A DNA stretch of 64,000 nucleotides from Cyathus striatus (GCA_025738555.1 JAOVFP010000006.1:1612001-1676000); one strand, 5' to 3'; positions 12,501 to 24,893 are shown, counted from the first letter of the stretch. Translations and numbers: made by a program. The notes: generated from the sequence alone by a model not told the origin.

Positions 12501-13697
12501 ATGCTCTCGTCGTCCATAGCCATAAGCACGCGTCGAGTCATAGTGGCAACAAAGATAGCTTTCGATCTGAAATCCAAACCGCTGACCGGAACATGTGCCA
12601 GTACGATGGTCGCCAGTGCCTCAAGGGCCTCCTCCCATGCTGGCCGCCTAGGGCCCATCATACGCCGGTTGACCTTGACTCTGTTACCAATGTACTCTAA
12701 CGCTTGGTGTCGAGTAAAGACGCCGAGTTTCGCAGCTTCTTCTAGATTTGTGGCGAACGCGTCCTTGTAAGCTTCCGTATTTCCCGCAGTGAGTAAAAGG
12801 ATTTCCTTGTCAGATTGAATCCCTAATGCTTTCAGCGCAATGGCAATCGGGATGTCCTCGTGGAGTGAATTGTGCCGAAGGTATATCTTTCCTTTCTTGG
12901 TAGCTACATAGGTCTTAGACTTGAGACCGCCATGTGTAGAGCTAATATAAATAAATAAGAATGACATTGGACATATAGGAAAGTACGCGGAAAAACGCAC
13001 GATGTACATGATGCTTGTACTATGCCCTTTACGTTGTCTCTCTCAACGATGATACGGTTTTTACTGAGCTGTTCTTGAACCAAAATCACCTTCTCCGTGC
13101 CTTTCACAACAAAGTACCCTCCAGGATCAAGAGGGCATTCAGTCATCCGCGCCAGCTGGGCATCAGTCTTGCCGGTCAACACACATTTATTGCTTCTCAA
13201 CATGATAGGCAATCGGCCAATGTTAACATTCCTTTGGACGATGTTCTTGCCTCGGGTGTACTGAATTGTAACAATAACTGGCGCACTGTAGGTGATATCT
13301 CGTAGTCGACATTCATGAGGAGTAACTCTCTTGTCTATGGCTTCCATTTCGTTTCTATCCGGGAAACCGACGTTGATATCGGTGTATTTAAGCCAGAACC
13401 GTGGATCTACATCGGACGTGACCTTGTTATTAGCCCTTACGATATTTTTAATGTCGATGTCGACAAAATAATTGAACGAGTCAATGTGCTGCTTGACCAA
13501 GCCTTTCACTTTGAGAAAAGCTGGAAGTAGGAGCCATTTATCCTAAGGGTGGATTGAGAGCTTTGTTATGAAAAATAATAGAATAAAGCTTGATGTCGCA
13601 CCTCGATGCTTTTAACTGGATCCGTCAAACCCAACCCGTTCCACGATGAACGGGTGATTTGATCCCACTCACTCTCTTTCTCGTTATAAGTCATCAT
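9501..13697 (-). CDS. RET1: DNA-directed RNA polymerase III subunit RPC2 (second largest)
   Basis: The beta-like catalytic subunit of RNA polymerase III, which transcribes tRNA and 5S genes in the nucleus. The start [16 protein letters not shown] (13697) splices into [20 protein letters not shown]. Then come the protrusion and lobe ([18 protein letters not shown]), the fork ([20 protein letters not shown]), the hybrid-binding region ([23 protein letters not shown]), and the C-terminal clamp with zinc ligands [16 protein letters not shown]. It ends [12 protein letters not shown]. All junctions I traced, about nine short introns, keep frame with GT-AG ends. I found no frame break over about 3.4 kb of coding, in contrast to several neighbours. 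The first of two consecutive ATGs is taken as start. Confidence 0.95.
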
Positions 13698-14444
13698 AAC
13701 GCGATAAATCGACGCGGAATGTCAGCGTTGCCGTGATGTAAGAATAATTTATAATTAAAGAGTGAGAAGAGAAACGTCAAAGATGCGAAGAGAGTGAGAA
13801 GGGACGAAGATGAATGACCTGAGTGAGCGAAGTTGAAGATAGGAGAAGTTAGGACTGAGGACAGCAAAGGTCGAAATTTCTGAAGGGAGCAGCGGCACGT
13901 GCCTGAGAATTGAATATTGAGATCGAGCCGATCAATGCCATTTGAATATTTGAATCCTTCAGTGATTATCTATAGACTATAGTTATAAAGTAGCACTTGT
14001 TGCGTACGGAGGGAGTGTATGTCTCAGAGTCTTTCTGCCAACATTTCAGCTCCGCGCTGTAAAAAATGCTCGACGAAAGCAAAAGCCGCTGCATTTACTT
14101 AGTATATAAGTAGTACTAAATATTGACTAGTAAATATTTAAATACTAAAGCAATAAGTACACTTGCAATACTTACACTGATCAGTAGAGTCATGCGATGA
14201 TTTGCGAACGAGTGGTCAAAGATAATCGATAACATATTGTCCAAGTATTTCTTGCAAATCAGTAGTTTAGAACAAATGGCTTTGTCGAAGGAGGTGGCGA
14301 AGGTTACACGGACAGGCTCGATGTTACTTACCTTCAATAAGTTATGTCACGTGTGAAGATCTCGTATATAAGCATTGTCGGAACCTTGAATTCTGCTTTA
14401 CCTTGTACCATAGCCACTCTCATTGACACAAGTTTCCTTTATTC
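13698..14444. promoter_or_regulatory. Shared divergent promoter region of RPC2 and the UBE2G1-type E2
   Basis: About 750 bp between two outward-facing gene starts, so both promoters must lie here. It has AT-rich blocks around 14090-14160 and CACGTG cores at 13897-13902 and 14347-14352, which are potential bHLH sites. The assignment is by position only. Confidence 0.4.
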
Positions 14445-15365
14445 ATGTCCAAGCCCTCAACACCGGGGACATCTCCCTCCAATACGTTGCTGCTTAGGCG
14501 GCAGCTTTCAGAGCTCACTAAGCATCCTGTGGAAGGTTTCTCAGCAGGTATTCATCTAATCTAACACTGATCTCGGCCACGGTACTACATCTATTCTTGC
14601 TAGGACTCGTCGACGACGACAACCTATACGAATGGGAAATCATGATAATTGGGCGAGTTGCCTTTGTAACACTCTGGTTACTTACATCTGCTAACGTGCC
14701 ACTCCAGACCACCAGATACCCTTTAGTATGTTTCGTTATGGAGTTTTAGAGTTACGATTCGAACTGATCTATGTGTTTCAGTGAAGGAGGCTTTTTCAAG
14801 GCACGACTATCCTTCCCTCCGGAGTTTCCTCTCCTCCCCCCCAAGATGCGCTTCATTACTCCGATGTGGCATCCGAACAGTATGTTTTCGCTCCATAGAT
14901 CTTCCTTCAACTCTGATGAATACTTTCTATTGTAGTTTACCCTGACGGAACTGTTTGTGTTTCCATATTAGTATGGCCTTCCTTACGCAGTCCATACCCG
15001 GATCGCTTATGGTCTTTCTAGCACGCACCCGGAGATGATCAGTATGGGTACGAGGACGCAGGGGAGAGATGGATGCCTGTTCACACTGTTGAATCAATCG
15101 TACGTGCTTATCTTAGTTTTTTTTAAATCACCAATTCATCGCTGGTTAAACAGCTTGTCAGTGTCATTTCTCTTCTTTCTTCTGACACCCCCAATCTGGA
15201 CAGCCCCGCGAATGTTGACGCGGCTAAGGAAGTGCGAACAGACTTAAATGGTGCGTTAATCTTGTTCACGAGAAGCGTTCTGATCCGATATGATATCTCG
15301 TTATAGGTTACAGGAAGAAAGTCCGGCGATTAGTGCGTAGGAGTGCAGAGGAGGCTTTTGATTAA
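14445..15365 (+). CDS. UBE2G1: Ubiquitin-conjugating enzyme E2, UBE2G1 type
   Basis: An intact second G-class E2. It begins MSKPSTPGTSPSNTLLLRRQ, followed by ELTKHPVEGFSAGLVDDDN, which matches UBE2G1 rather than UBE2G2. The core has PPKMRFITPMWHPN/IYPDGTVCVSIL with the active-site Cys, then the acidic insertion HAPGDDQYGYEDAGERW and SPANVDAAKEVRTDLNG. The end is RRSAEEAFD. Every exon joins in frame. One intron (14653-14707) needs a GC donor: GG|GCGAGT...CCAG|ACCACC restores IIGPPDTLYEGG, whereas the nearby GT would frameshift. It diverges from the Pol III subunit gene. The UBE2G1 class makes K48 chains; its cellular partners here are not inferable. Confidence 0.92.
14653..14707 (+). other. 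GC-AG intron in the UBE2G1-type gene
   Basis: A 55-nt intron starting GCGAGT and ending CTCCAG, with branch-like GCTAACG near 14690. Only this donor gives the conserved residues IIGPPDTLYEGG. The GT four bases downstream would shift frame. Confidence 0.85.
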
Positions 15366-16149
15366 TCATTTCCTTACCGTCATTTTCCTGTGATCTCATT
15401 CTTTTCGATGTTGCATGTTTATACGCATATTCTTTCAGATTTATACACATTCTATTCATGCTGGCTTTCTGAAACACTTGCAACTTCTGGCATTTAGGTT
15501 CTATCATATGTTGATATTAGTCACGCTTTCCGCAAGGATCCGAGGGCCCGATAATCATTGGAATTCAGATATCATTCAGTGCAACACAGTTATTCTAAGT
15601 ATTTATTTAACCAGACGACAAAGCGTTGACAAAAGCGTACACGACTGGGTGCATAGCTTTCTCTGAATGTTCTTTAATACTTACACTTGAAGTTAAGCAA
15701 GTGGGTAATCTATCTCAGTTGAACATTTGCATTAATTCTTGAGTGAGCTTCAACACTTAATCGGCCAGTGCTTCTACACCATGAGTAGTGTTCTGAGGAA
15801 CAAGTAAGTAGTATATACAGATATAATTGTATTGAATTATACTTAAATAGAATAAGTAATGTCAATATTCAAATATTCAATATCATTGACATTCTGTGAC
15901 TCTGCAGTGACTCGTGACTTGTCGGTGTTGTCGCTATTACTATTCAATACTATTGTAACCCAATATGGTGCTGCAGTCACATGATTGACGCGCATTGTTA
16001 CTTACCTAAATGAATCCGGATGCGTCGCGCCGCTAGGTACTACTTACCTCAAATAGTAACTTCTACCCAACTTCTATCTTTACATTGTAGTTCCAATAAT
16101 ACTTAAAGTTATTAACAACCAATTCACTCGTTTGTTCTATGACTCTACG
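15366..16149. other. AT-rich intergenic region with small inverted repeat
   Basis: No gene seen. 15858-15893 is an imperfect palindrome with 9-bp arms (AATGTCAAT / ATTGACATT). The rest is AT-rich and presumably carries the helicase promoter. Confidence 0.5.
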
Positions 16150-19100
16150 ATGGATAAAAAATACTCTGTCTATGCTAAACGTAAGTGAACTTCGTGCTCG
16201 AGAGGTTCATTGGTTTATAATAACGTACTTAATGAACATACTAGGTAATGCTCTTTCGATTCCTGCACCCCTAGGTGTGCTATGACATCAAAACTTCACC
16301 ACTATTGCTAACCTTTATGCAGAGGCGGACTCGGATTCTGATTTTTGTCCTGGAGAGTACATTCCAGAGCCCAAGAAGACAAAGCGGCTAGAAGTACACC
16401 TTCGTCGACTGCACGGAGAAAGAAACGCCGCTCTGAAGTATCTGGAGTCTCACTAAGTGCAAATGTGTCGTCTACTTCGAAGACTGGTACGCATGATCTC
16501 CTGGTATTAGTTTATTTTTTCTCACCTAGCCCAGGGACTAAGCGTAGAATATTATTCAAAAATGCCAATGAGCGTAATCCACTGCTAATGTATTTCGGTG
16601 AGACAAATCATACATTGCTACTGGTACACTCACTTATGGCATGACATAGGTGAGCTTAACTTGCAGTCAGAGTCTGAAGAAGAGAACGAGTCCGATGTGG
16701 ATAATGACGGAATCGGGGAAGAGGAAGAATTGAGAAGCTCTGAAGCAGAGAATGATGATGAAGCAGACGAACGACCCATGTCAAAAACTTGGATTAGGTT
16801 CTTATCCAAGTCAAGGGAGAGAGCACTCTCACCTAGTCCGTTCAATGGAAAGGACAAGCAGATTGATGATAATTCAGATACTGGTGAGTTTGTTTATCAC
16901 CATTCGAGTTTGGATAGTCACACAGCACTAGAACCAGACTTGGATTACGACAATTCGCTAAAGCGAAAGCTACCACCTAAGTCTGAAAGCAACGCATCTA
17001 CTAAACGACCAAAGCTTCAAGATGATTCGGCCACTGAATCAGACTCCGATGCGCCTGAGCCTGTAGTAAGACAACCTTGCAACCCTCGTATGAATTTATA
17101 TCCTCCTCTGCTACTGGCGCTGAAATGTCTTCTCAGCAGTGGCTCAGAAGAAAAGCCAGATGTAAAAGAATCTAATTCGGAAACAGAATCTGATTCTGAG
17201 GTCGAAACATTTCATGCCAGTCCGGTACGAGTTCTTTCTTTCCTTAGCTGCCATTTATTTATACCTTCTGTGAAGATTCATAAACAAAAACCCTCCTTCC
17301 CTTTGGATCCAGATCAGCATTTCTGGGACCTTTGATACTGGATCAGGGGAAAGGGATTATGGTTCCTGCATCAATTAACACGTATCTGCGTGATTATCAA
17401 AGAGAAGGCGTCCATTTTTTTTACAAGCAATACTGTGATGATCGTGGTGGACTATTAGGGGACGATATGGGCCTTGTATATCATTTCGCGTTGCGTTTAT
17501 CGTACATCTCTAACTCTGCATTTTTACCAGGGTATGAAACAGGGGTTTGCTCTGTTACTTGTTCTGATAAATTATACCAGGTAAAACTATCCAAGTAATA
17601 TCATTTCTTTCCGCTATAATGCGAAAGACTGGCACTATATTGGACCGAAACCGTCGGAGAAAGCACGTATCAGAGCTACAAGATGGCGAGCAGTGGCGAG
17701 AACATCGGAAACTACCTCCCGCGAACGACAAATGGGCGACATGTTTGATTATTGCTCCTAGTACAGTTGTTCATAATTGGGAGAGAGAGTTAGAAACAGT
17801 AAAGTATATCTTTTTAGTAATGAAACTTGCACTCATGTATAGTTTTTAGTGGGGTTATTTTGAGTTCGGAATGTACACTGGTGCTCCAAAGAACGAGAAC
17901 CAGTTTTGAAAGATTTCAAACTTGGCAGACTGGACATTGGTTTGCAATCTTCTCTTGAATTCCGATCAATATTGATTCAGAAGTACAAATATAGTTCTCA
18001 CTACCTTCGACCTGGCTCGCAGGGACATCGATTTGCTAGATGATCTTCCTTGGAGTTGTATTTTTGTCGACGAAGTGCATCGGGTTAAAAATCTTACTTC
18101 TAAGATAACCTTGGCCTACCACCAGTTCACATGTTCGCGTCGTTTCGGCTTGACAGGAACTACGATACAAAATTCGTACAAGGAAATGTGGACGATTCTT
18201 GATTGGACGAACCCTGGCCAACTGGGTACTCCTCGTCAGTGGCAGGGCTACGTGGTTAAGCCACTAACTGAGGGTCAATCCGCTGGGGCAACTGAAGAAC
18301 AACGAGCGAAAGCGGTACTTGTAGCCAACACTCTGAAGACAAAGCTGCTGCCAAAATTCTTCTTGAGACGGTTAGCTATACCGCCCTCCCCCGATAAATA
18401 ATGCACTGACATCTTGCAAGGACGAAGGATATTATTAAGCACCAACTCCCGAAAAAAACAGATGAAGTTGTTTTCTGTCCCCTTACGCCCAAGCAAATCA
18501 CCGCCTATAAAAACATTTTGGATACAGATGCAGTTCAGAACCTTATTCACAAAGATCGACCATGCCCGTGTGGGTCTGGTAATGCGTACGTGTGTGATTA
18601 ACATGTTTTGTCGGTTCTTTACTACTTCACTTGTCCAGGCGTAAACTTTGCTGTCGCCCTGTGGTGCCTGGAGATCTTTTCAGGTACATGTCAATCCTAA
18701 TCAAACTGTCCAATCATCTTGGGCTTATACTGCCTGGTATATCGCCTGATTAAGTCAATCGGATACGACTTGACAAAATGTATCATTAGGTCCAACCGAT
18801 ACTGCCGAGCAAACAGCCAGGCATCGCGCTATGGCTGAAGTTGCTTTTCCTGATGGCAATATACCAAAATATGGCATGGCTATCTTACAAGCACAGTATT
18901 GCGGCAAATGGGCTGTAGGTACCTTGTTGCATGCTCTCTGGCTTTCGATCCTGATAGGATCTTTAGGCTCTTGACACCTTACTCAAAGAGTGGCGAAAAG
19001 ACCCATCAAACAAAGTTTTGGTATTCACCAAGTCCGTCAAATTACTGAAATGCTTCAGTTTCATCTCAGTACTCGAGGTTAGCTTAGTAGATGCTTATTG

Positions 19101-20683
19101 TCAGACTTCAGACTTATTAATTGCTGTTCTAGGCTACGGATTTCTGAAGCTAGATGGCACTACGAAGCAAACGGATCGAATGCCGATGATAGATCAATTC
19201 CATGCGGACCCTCACATTTTTGTTTTCCTTATATCAACACTTGCTGGAGGTACAGGCTTGAATCTGACAGGTAAGTGCATAAGTTACCGACAACCATTGC
19301 TTTTCTAACTGTATCCTAGGGGCAAATAAGGTTGTTATTTTTGGTACGTGATGAATAACGTTGTAATCCTGGGTTCCTGCTCACGGTCTACTGCAGATCC
19401 TAACTGGAGTACGATTCTTCCTCTCCATTAGTTTTATGGATCTAACAGTGTCCGATCAGATCCTGCCCACGATCTGCAGGCAATGGACCGGTAACGTATT
19501 TCTTTGTCTATTCTGACGTAGCTTTGAACAGTTTCGTAGTGCGTTTCGTTTCGGACAGACACGAAATGTCTCTGTGTATCGATTGCTCGGAGCAGGGTCT
19601 GTGGAGGAGCTTATTTACGCTCGCCAGATCTACAAGCAACAACAAATGGCGATAGGTTATGATGCTAGCGTGCAAACAAGGTATGCTTTGGTTTACAATA
19701 GTCTGCTCGCTGGCTAATGTGGCGTCAATAGGTATTTTGAAGGTATCCAAGGAGATAACACTAAGAAAGGAGAGCTCTTCGGTATCGAAAATATCTTCAG
19801 ACTTCATGAAGATAAAGTGGCAACGAAGTTGACTGTCAGTCAGTTTCATTCCCCGCAAATCCCCCGCTGATGGTTCCTACATTAGATAGAGAAAGCTTGT
19901 TTAGCAGAACTGGATTGGGCTCTTGCCAATATGCACGGCGGTAGACCCGGAAAGCATATCTCGGAAGGTGACCGTGACATCGTCGAAGCCAACGTCAAAT
20001 TTGGAAAGGATGAGGTGTGATTCACCTATATCATATGTGTTTTTATTTTCTGAGGTAGATTTTAGGCAAATCTCAAGGGATTGGGAAACCTATTGTTCGA
20101 CGATGGTGCGTGCTCATGTGTTGCCAATGCCATCTTAGCTTTACAATTAAAACGTGCCAGCTCCTCCCTTCGTGCATACAAAAGAGCAGGATGCCATTCA
20201 GAAGACTCTTAACGATATTGGCGTTACCTACTCACACCTGAACGACGAAATCCTCGTTCCTAGTCGCATAGAGGAGGAGCGAACAAAGAAGACAGTTAGC
20301 CTTCTTGTAAGCTCATTAACCCTGCCCTATATTTGATTAACATCTAATTCGTACTTAGAAAAAGAAGAAAAAGAAGAAATTAAAGTCTCTTTCTAGTGGT
20401 GAAAAGGAGGGTTCACCACCAGTATGGCCACCCAAGCGAAGGCATCATGATCGACCTTTATTGACTGAGGAACAGTACGCTTTCTTGTATTTGTGAAGTA
20501 GAGCCATATTGATCGCATAATAGGTTGATGGCCCGTTACCAGGCTCTGGCAGAGCGTCCCGAGTACTTTAACGGTCCTGGAGGTATTCCTGGATTTGCTC
20601 GGAGATTGTACGTATTACTTGTTAGGCTAAACGTCCTTGTGCCCCACACAAAGGCAATTCGTTACGAAAATGTTAATGAGTAA
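16150..20683 (+). pseudogene. ERCC6L2/Rad26-like SNF2 helicase with several frame breaks
   Basis: A Swi2/Snf2 ATPase of the ERCC6-like 2 group, linked in other organisms to DNA repair. An acidic Ser-rich N-terminus (16.1-17.2 kb) precedes VPASINTYLRDYQREGVHFF and GGLLGDDMGL/GKTIQVISFLSAI (Walker A). Next come FVDEVHRVKN (DEAH-like box), [29 protein letters not shown] and [20 protein letters not shown]. Frame breaks not explained by introns lie near 16384, 17320, 17476 (splice donor one base short, so GL/GKT cannot join), 17890 (GMYTGAPK to EREPVLKDFK) and 19049 (SVKLL to [10 protein letters not shown]). Each looks like one missing base. No other stops interrupt the motifs. It could be a recent pseudogene or a real gene with base-call errors. 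The 3' end (20683 or about 20760) is uncertain. Confidence 0.8.
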
Positions 20684-21271
20684 GTGTGCCCGTACAGGCA
20701 GTGCAGCGAGACATGTAACTTATCACTGCTACCACCGTTGCTCTTCTCAAGTTCTTCTATAACAGATAAAACGTTCGGGTTGTAGAAATTTCCGACGCAG
20801 CGTACTCGTTTCTGAATCCGAAAGAGCAAAGGGAAGTTACTAGTTGCGTATTGCAAGCATAAGCAGCTTGCATAACAGAAGCTAGGGACTAATACTTATA
20901 TTATTTACCTTTGTATTGTATTGGCACTTCATCAAGATAAAACGAACTAAATACAAGAAAAAATGAGCTGGTATGATTTCATAAATACACAAAATTTGCT
21001 ACGGGGGTAGATACGTATATGAGATTACTACTGTCCAGAGAGTTGACATAGGATTGTAATAGCGTCAAAGAAGAAGATAGAGATTATTGGTTTTCAGTAA
21101 CAGCATAATGCGATGATATAAAAGAAAAGAAAATATTGAAGATATCCTGCCAAAATTTCGTTACTTTCGTTGAAAATTTTCATGCCAAAAAGAAAGAGAA
21201 AGAGAAAGGATTATGAGTAGGCCAAAGCAGCAAGAACAGCCTATGACATTACAATGTCAGTTGTAAATGCC
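20684..21271. other. Convergent intergenic region
   Basis: The 3' ends of the helicase and the zinc-finger gene meet here. No gene seen; it holds AT-rich stretches and a GA-rich run near 21180-21215. Confidence 0.5.
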
Positions 21272-23085
21272 TTACTGAAGAAGTAAAAAAGCACGCACGT
21301 AGGCGTCATCGTCATAAGGCTTAACGCCTTGTGCAGCGAGCTCTTCCAAATCATCATCCGTAAACCCGCCATTCAAAAGTCGCTGCTCGTTCAGTTGATA
21401 ATCTGTGAACCCGCCATTAGGTGCATCGTCGGCGGAACCGTAGTCCAGTATGTCGGTGTCAGTGGAAGCGCGTGGCTTGGCCTTGGAGCTTCGATGGTGC
21501 CCACTCGATCCATGGTCGTCCGTATGAGCAGGTTTGGTACCCCCGGCACCGCTCTTACGAGTCTTGGAGCGGCGGTTGACTTTCTTCTTCTTTTCACCTG
21601 CGGAGAGGCGGAAGTAGATTCCTTGGCAGCAGAAGGAACAGCGGGCCTCGCTTCATCCTTCTCCCCCGCTTTCTCAGCATCTTTTTTATCCTCCTTCTGC
21701 GCATCCTTCTCTTCCTTCTTCTCTTTCTCATCCTTCTTCGTATCCTTCTTCCCCTTTCCGCCTCTTCGCTTTTTGTGACTATGGAGCTTCCTTAAGAGAC
21801 TCTCGAGGGCCCTCTGTTCGCGGGCACTTTTTTCCGCCATCTCGAGGACTTCCTTGACCTTCTTCGTTTCCTCTTCGCTGGTCCACCATCCTTTCTTGGG
21901 GAGACACTCTTTCGAGTGCGCGTAGACGCATTTTACGGATCCGAATTTGCATGAGTCGAGGAGGTAGTAGATACATACGTTCCTGCCACTAATCACACGC
22001 GTCAGTGGATGTATAGGAAAAAGGAAGACGAAAAAGAACACGCACAGATCATCTCTTACACTTTTCTCGTCCGGCGCATGCGAGAACATACATTCCGCGC
22101 CACGGGAGCATCCGGCATGATTATAGAACCTGCACGGAACGCCATTTCCAACGTGATTGCAGTCGCTCGAGTCGCTCACGCTGGCAATCTCCAGTTTATC
22201 GTCTTCGTAATGCGGGAAAGAGAAATCGAGGTCTTTGACGGCTTCGTCTATCGGGTCAGCGGAGAGGGAGTGCGTGCCGAGGTGGTGACTTGATTCGATG
22301 AGTTTGTCAACCTGTGCGAGGGAGGTGGTGGATGCGGCGTGGGTGGAGTCGTGAGCAAGGATTGTTTCAAAGTCTATTGAGGCGATATTTCAGTTTAAAG
22401 AAGGAATACAGGGATGGGGAACGTACCAATCTTTGCAGCGCGGAGGAGACGCTGTTCAAGACGAGCTATGCCGCGCTGGTATCGTGCTTCGATGAGTTGA
22501 GGGTCGAGAGTGAGTGCGCGTGTGGCTGCGTGTGCTGCATCCTCGTAGCTGGTGGGATTGTTAACATATAAACACGGCAATGGGTGGTACACTTACAACT
22601 CGAGCTTAATGTACACTGCGGCGAGCTTGGAGTAAAAAGTGGGATTGGAGCTCCATAGACGCACGGCACCAAGGTAGTATGTCAACGCCGATTCGTTTTC
22701 GCCCTTTTCGAAGTGCTCATCGCCCTAGATTAAAGACTTTAGCACTGAGCAAGACGGGCAACAACGCAATGCCACTGACCTCTTTAGCGGCCTCCTCCGC
22801 TCTGAGGTGATTATCAGCCAGCTTGGCGGCCCTCTTCTCTGCACGTGTAGCAATAGTTTCCTCTCTGGAAACTTTCTTCTCCGCTTCGGTGGATGTGGTC
22901 TGCACGAAGACCTCATCGGTGGATTCGTTGGCAGCATCGTCGTGTTCTTTCATAACTGCGGCCTTAATTTCGGGAGCGATGGGTGTTGGTGGTGTGTCTG
23001 GTTCTGCCACTGGGACAGGAGCTGGCTCTGCAGGGACGACTTCTGGTGCAGCAGGGGCGGAGGATTGCAATTGGTTTGTAGACAT
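21272..23085 (-). CDS. TPR-repeat and double CCCH zinc-finger protein
   Basis: The N-terminus from 23085 (MSTNQLQSSAPAAPEV...) is Pro/Ala/Glu-rich and then a Lys/Arg/Glu-rich helix. Next comes a TPR-like block (GDEHFEKGENESALTYYLGA, then YEDAAHAATRALTLDPQLIE). Two CCCH fingers follow (CRFYNHAGCSRGAECMFSH and CIYYLLDSCKFGSVKCVYAH, both C-x7-C-x5-C-x3-H), then a Lys/Glu-rich coil. CCCH fingers of this spacing usually bind RNA. The conserved-looking C-terminus (NGGFTDDDLEELAAQGVKPY, ending FLLLQ at 21272) is in another frame from the Lys-rich coil, with the switch near 21598. That implies one missing base in the low-complexity stretch, or an intron I did not recognise. The intron at about 21985-22065 splices DDL/GRNVC cleanly. 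Exact function unknown. Confidence 0.8.
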
Positions 23086-23454
23086 TATTGTGTCGGGAGA
23101 ATGAAAAGGCTGTGGGTTGGTTGCGAGTTTCAAGTTTGAAAGTTTAGAATTGAATCGAATATTCAATCAAAGCGGGCTTTGATCGTGGTCCCATTCACGT
23201 GCAGGGCCCGAGCTTGCCATACATGGCATCACCGCTCACCGTTGTCCGGCCTGTCCCGACTCCCGACGGGCAATGTTCTTGGTTGGAGGGGCATCGAGGT
23301 CGCTGAGCTCAGAGTCAGAGACTGATCGAAGCCATTTCAGTTTGACAGCGGGCTCGCGGCAGTCACACGACCCGTTTACAGGTTATTCGCAGACGTATTA
23401 GAATTTAGATTTAGATTTAGATTTAGATTTAGATTTCCAACGTTATAACATCTA
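23086..23454. promoter_or_regulatory. Divergent promoter between the zinc-finger gene and otubain
   Basis: About 370 bp between two outward-facing starts. It contains a CACGTG core at 23196-23201 and the hexanucleotide run described separately. Promoter role is by position. Confidence 0.4.
23402..23436. repeat. Hexanucleotide microsatellite (TTTAGA)n
   Basis: About six uninterrupted copies of TTTAGA directly upstream of the otubain coding region. It resembles, but is not, the TTAGGG telomere repeat. Confidence 0.9.
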
Positions 23455-24893
23455 ATGTTGCATCAAGATGAACGTGAACTACAGCCTGCCTCGAAATGTC
23501 CCAGTCCTCGTGCGTGTCTTCCATCCTTGCGTAAAACTTCCTTCTCATCTCATTCCATAACTTCAGGCAGAGTGAAGCCTTCTGATCTTCCCCCAGATCC
23601 TGCTACCAACGAAATTGATGCTTTAGGACTAGATCTATCTACTCCAGCAGGGCTCGAATTCGAAAGCCTCAACGCGCTGAGCAGCAATCCAGGTACATTT
23701 TACTCAGTGAATGTCTCTCTTCAACCACCAACGTAATTGCTGTTGCCGTAGATTATGCAGATCTCAGCCAAGCACAGCTGTATGATCTCAACCAGGTAAA
23801 TACGAGTCCTATTCAAAACTTATCGATTCTCCCTTACCAAAGCCCGACGTTCTTATCAGCAACTTATGAATGATAGTGTCGTCTATCGCCCGCTCATCGG
23901 TATACTCGAACCACTGTCTGAACTCCGCGAGGAGTACAGCCAGGGCTCCTCCGGCTTCCTGGGACAAATAAATTGGCTCATCGCAAACGGGTATGACTAT
24001 ATCAGAAGGGCAAAGGGTGACGGAGACTGTTTTTATCGCTGTACGTTTTCTTGTTACTGTCATATGAACACACGAACCTGATTCACCATCTCAGCTCTCG
24101 GGTTTGCATATGTTGAAAGCCTTCTTCACTCCGTCGACCACGATATCAATGTTGCGCAGAGCCTGTCGTCGATCGAAGTTACCAAAGAACTTCTCCTGAA
24201 CCAGGGAATTGAGTCACTAGTATTTGAAGACCCACTGGATGAGTTTTCCGGCCTCATTCAGAGCATCGTAAGCCCTCGAGCTGGAGAAAGAAGTGTACTG
24301 AATGATGAAAGACTTTTGGAAGCGTTTCAACATGCGCTAGGTGAGGAATACACCTTAGTTTCCAGAGCCGTTACTGACTTGTTATCGTAGTCTCAAACAC
24401 TATAGTCATGTACTTGAGACTTCTTACAGTACGTACATGATCGATTTATCTCTAACTTCGCTCTAACTTCATGATAGTCTGCTCAAATTCGTCAAAACCG
24501 CGAATCATACGCAGGTTTCGTTGTTCATCCTGATACCCGAGAGCCAATGGACATTGATTCCTTTTGTGCGAACATTGTACAGCCGATGGGTAGAGAAGCA
24601 GGTAATTAGCTCATGTAGACTTTACTTTATCACTTTACTGAACATCGCATAGACAATGTTGAGATGGATGCGTTATGCCACGCGTTAAAGTTGAACATCG
24701 ACGTGGTATACTTAAACGGTGGGCGTGCAGACTCGGTGGACGTGATTAAATTCAGAAATGATCCAAATGCAAATGCGAAACCGTTGATTTTGCTGTATAG
24801 GTATGTTTTGGTTGCTGCCGCGAAGGAAGCACTTGCTAACAGATCATGAATTACAGGCCTGGTCACTATGATATCCTTTATAAAAGAGCGTAA
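23455..24893 (+). CDS. OTUB1: Otubain-type OTU deubiquitinase
   Basis: A cysteine protease that removes ubiquitin, preferring K48 chains in the OTUB1 family. The catalytic box RAKGDGDCFYRSLGFAYVES (split by an intron after CFYR) holds Asp and Cys. The C-terminal RPGHYDILYKRA provides the His. In between are FLGQINWLIANGYDYIRR and MDALCHALKLNIDVVYLNGG. About seven short introns all keep frame. OTUB1 also acts non-catalytically by binding E2-ubiquitin, and two E2 genes lie upstream in this window, though they are not classical OTUB1 partners. The N-terminus is Pro/Ser-rich. The start at 23455 is the first ATG of an open frame; a shorter start or extra 5' exon cannot be excluded. Confidence 0.9.

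Noticed and set aside
14116..14337. Hydrophobic 73-codon minus-strand frame between RPC2 and UBE2G1
   Set aside because: AT-rich chance frame inside a divergent promoter; no family.
20100..20200. Apparent frameshift in the helicase tail
   Set aside because: Resolved by using the acceptor GTGCCAG|CTCC, giving DAPPFVHTKEQDAIQ in frame.
23402..23436. Interstitial telomere repeat
   Set aside because: The unit is TTTAGA, not TTAGGG.
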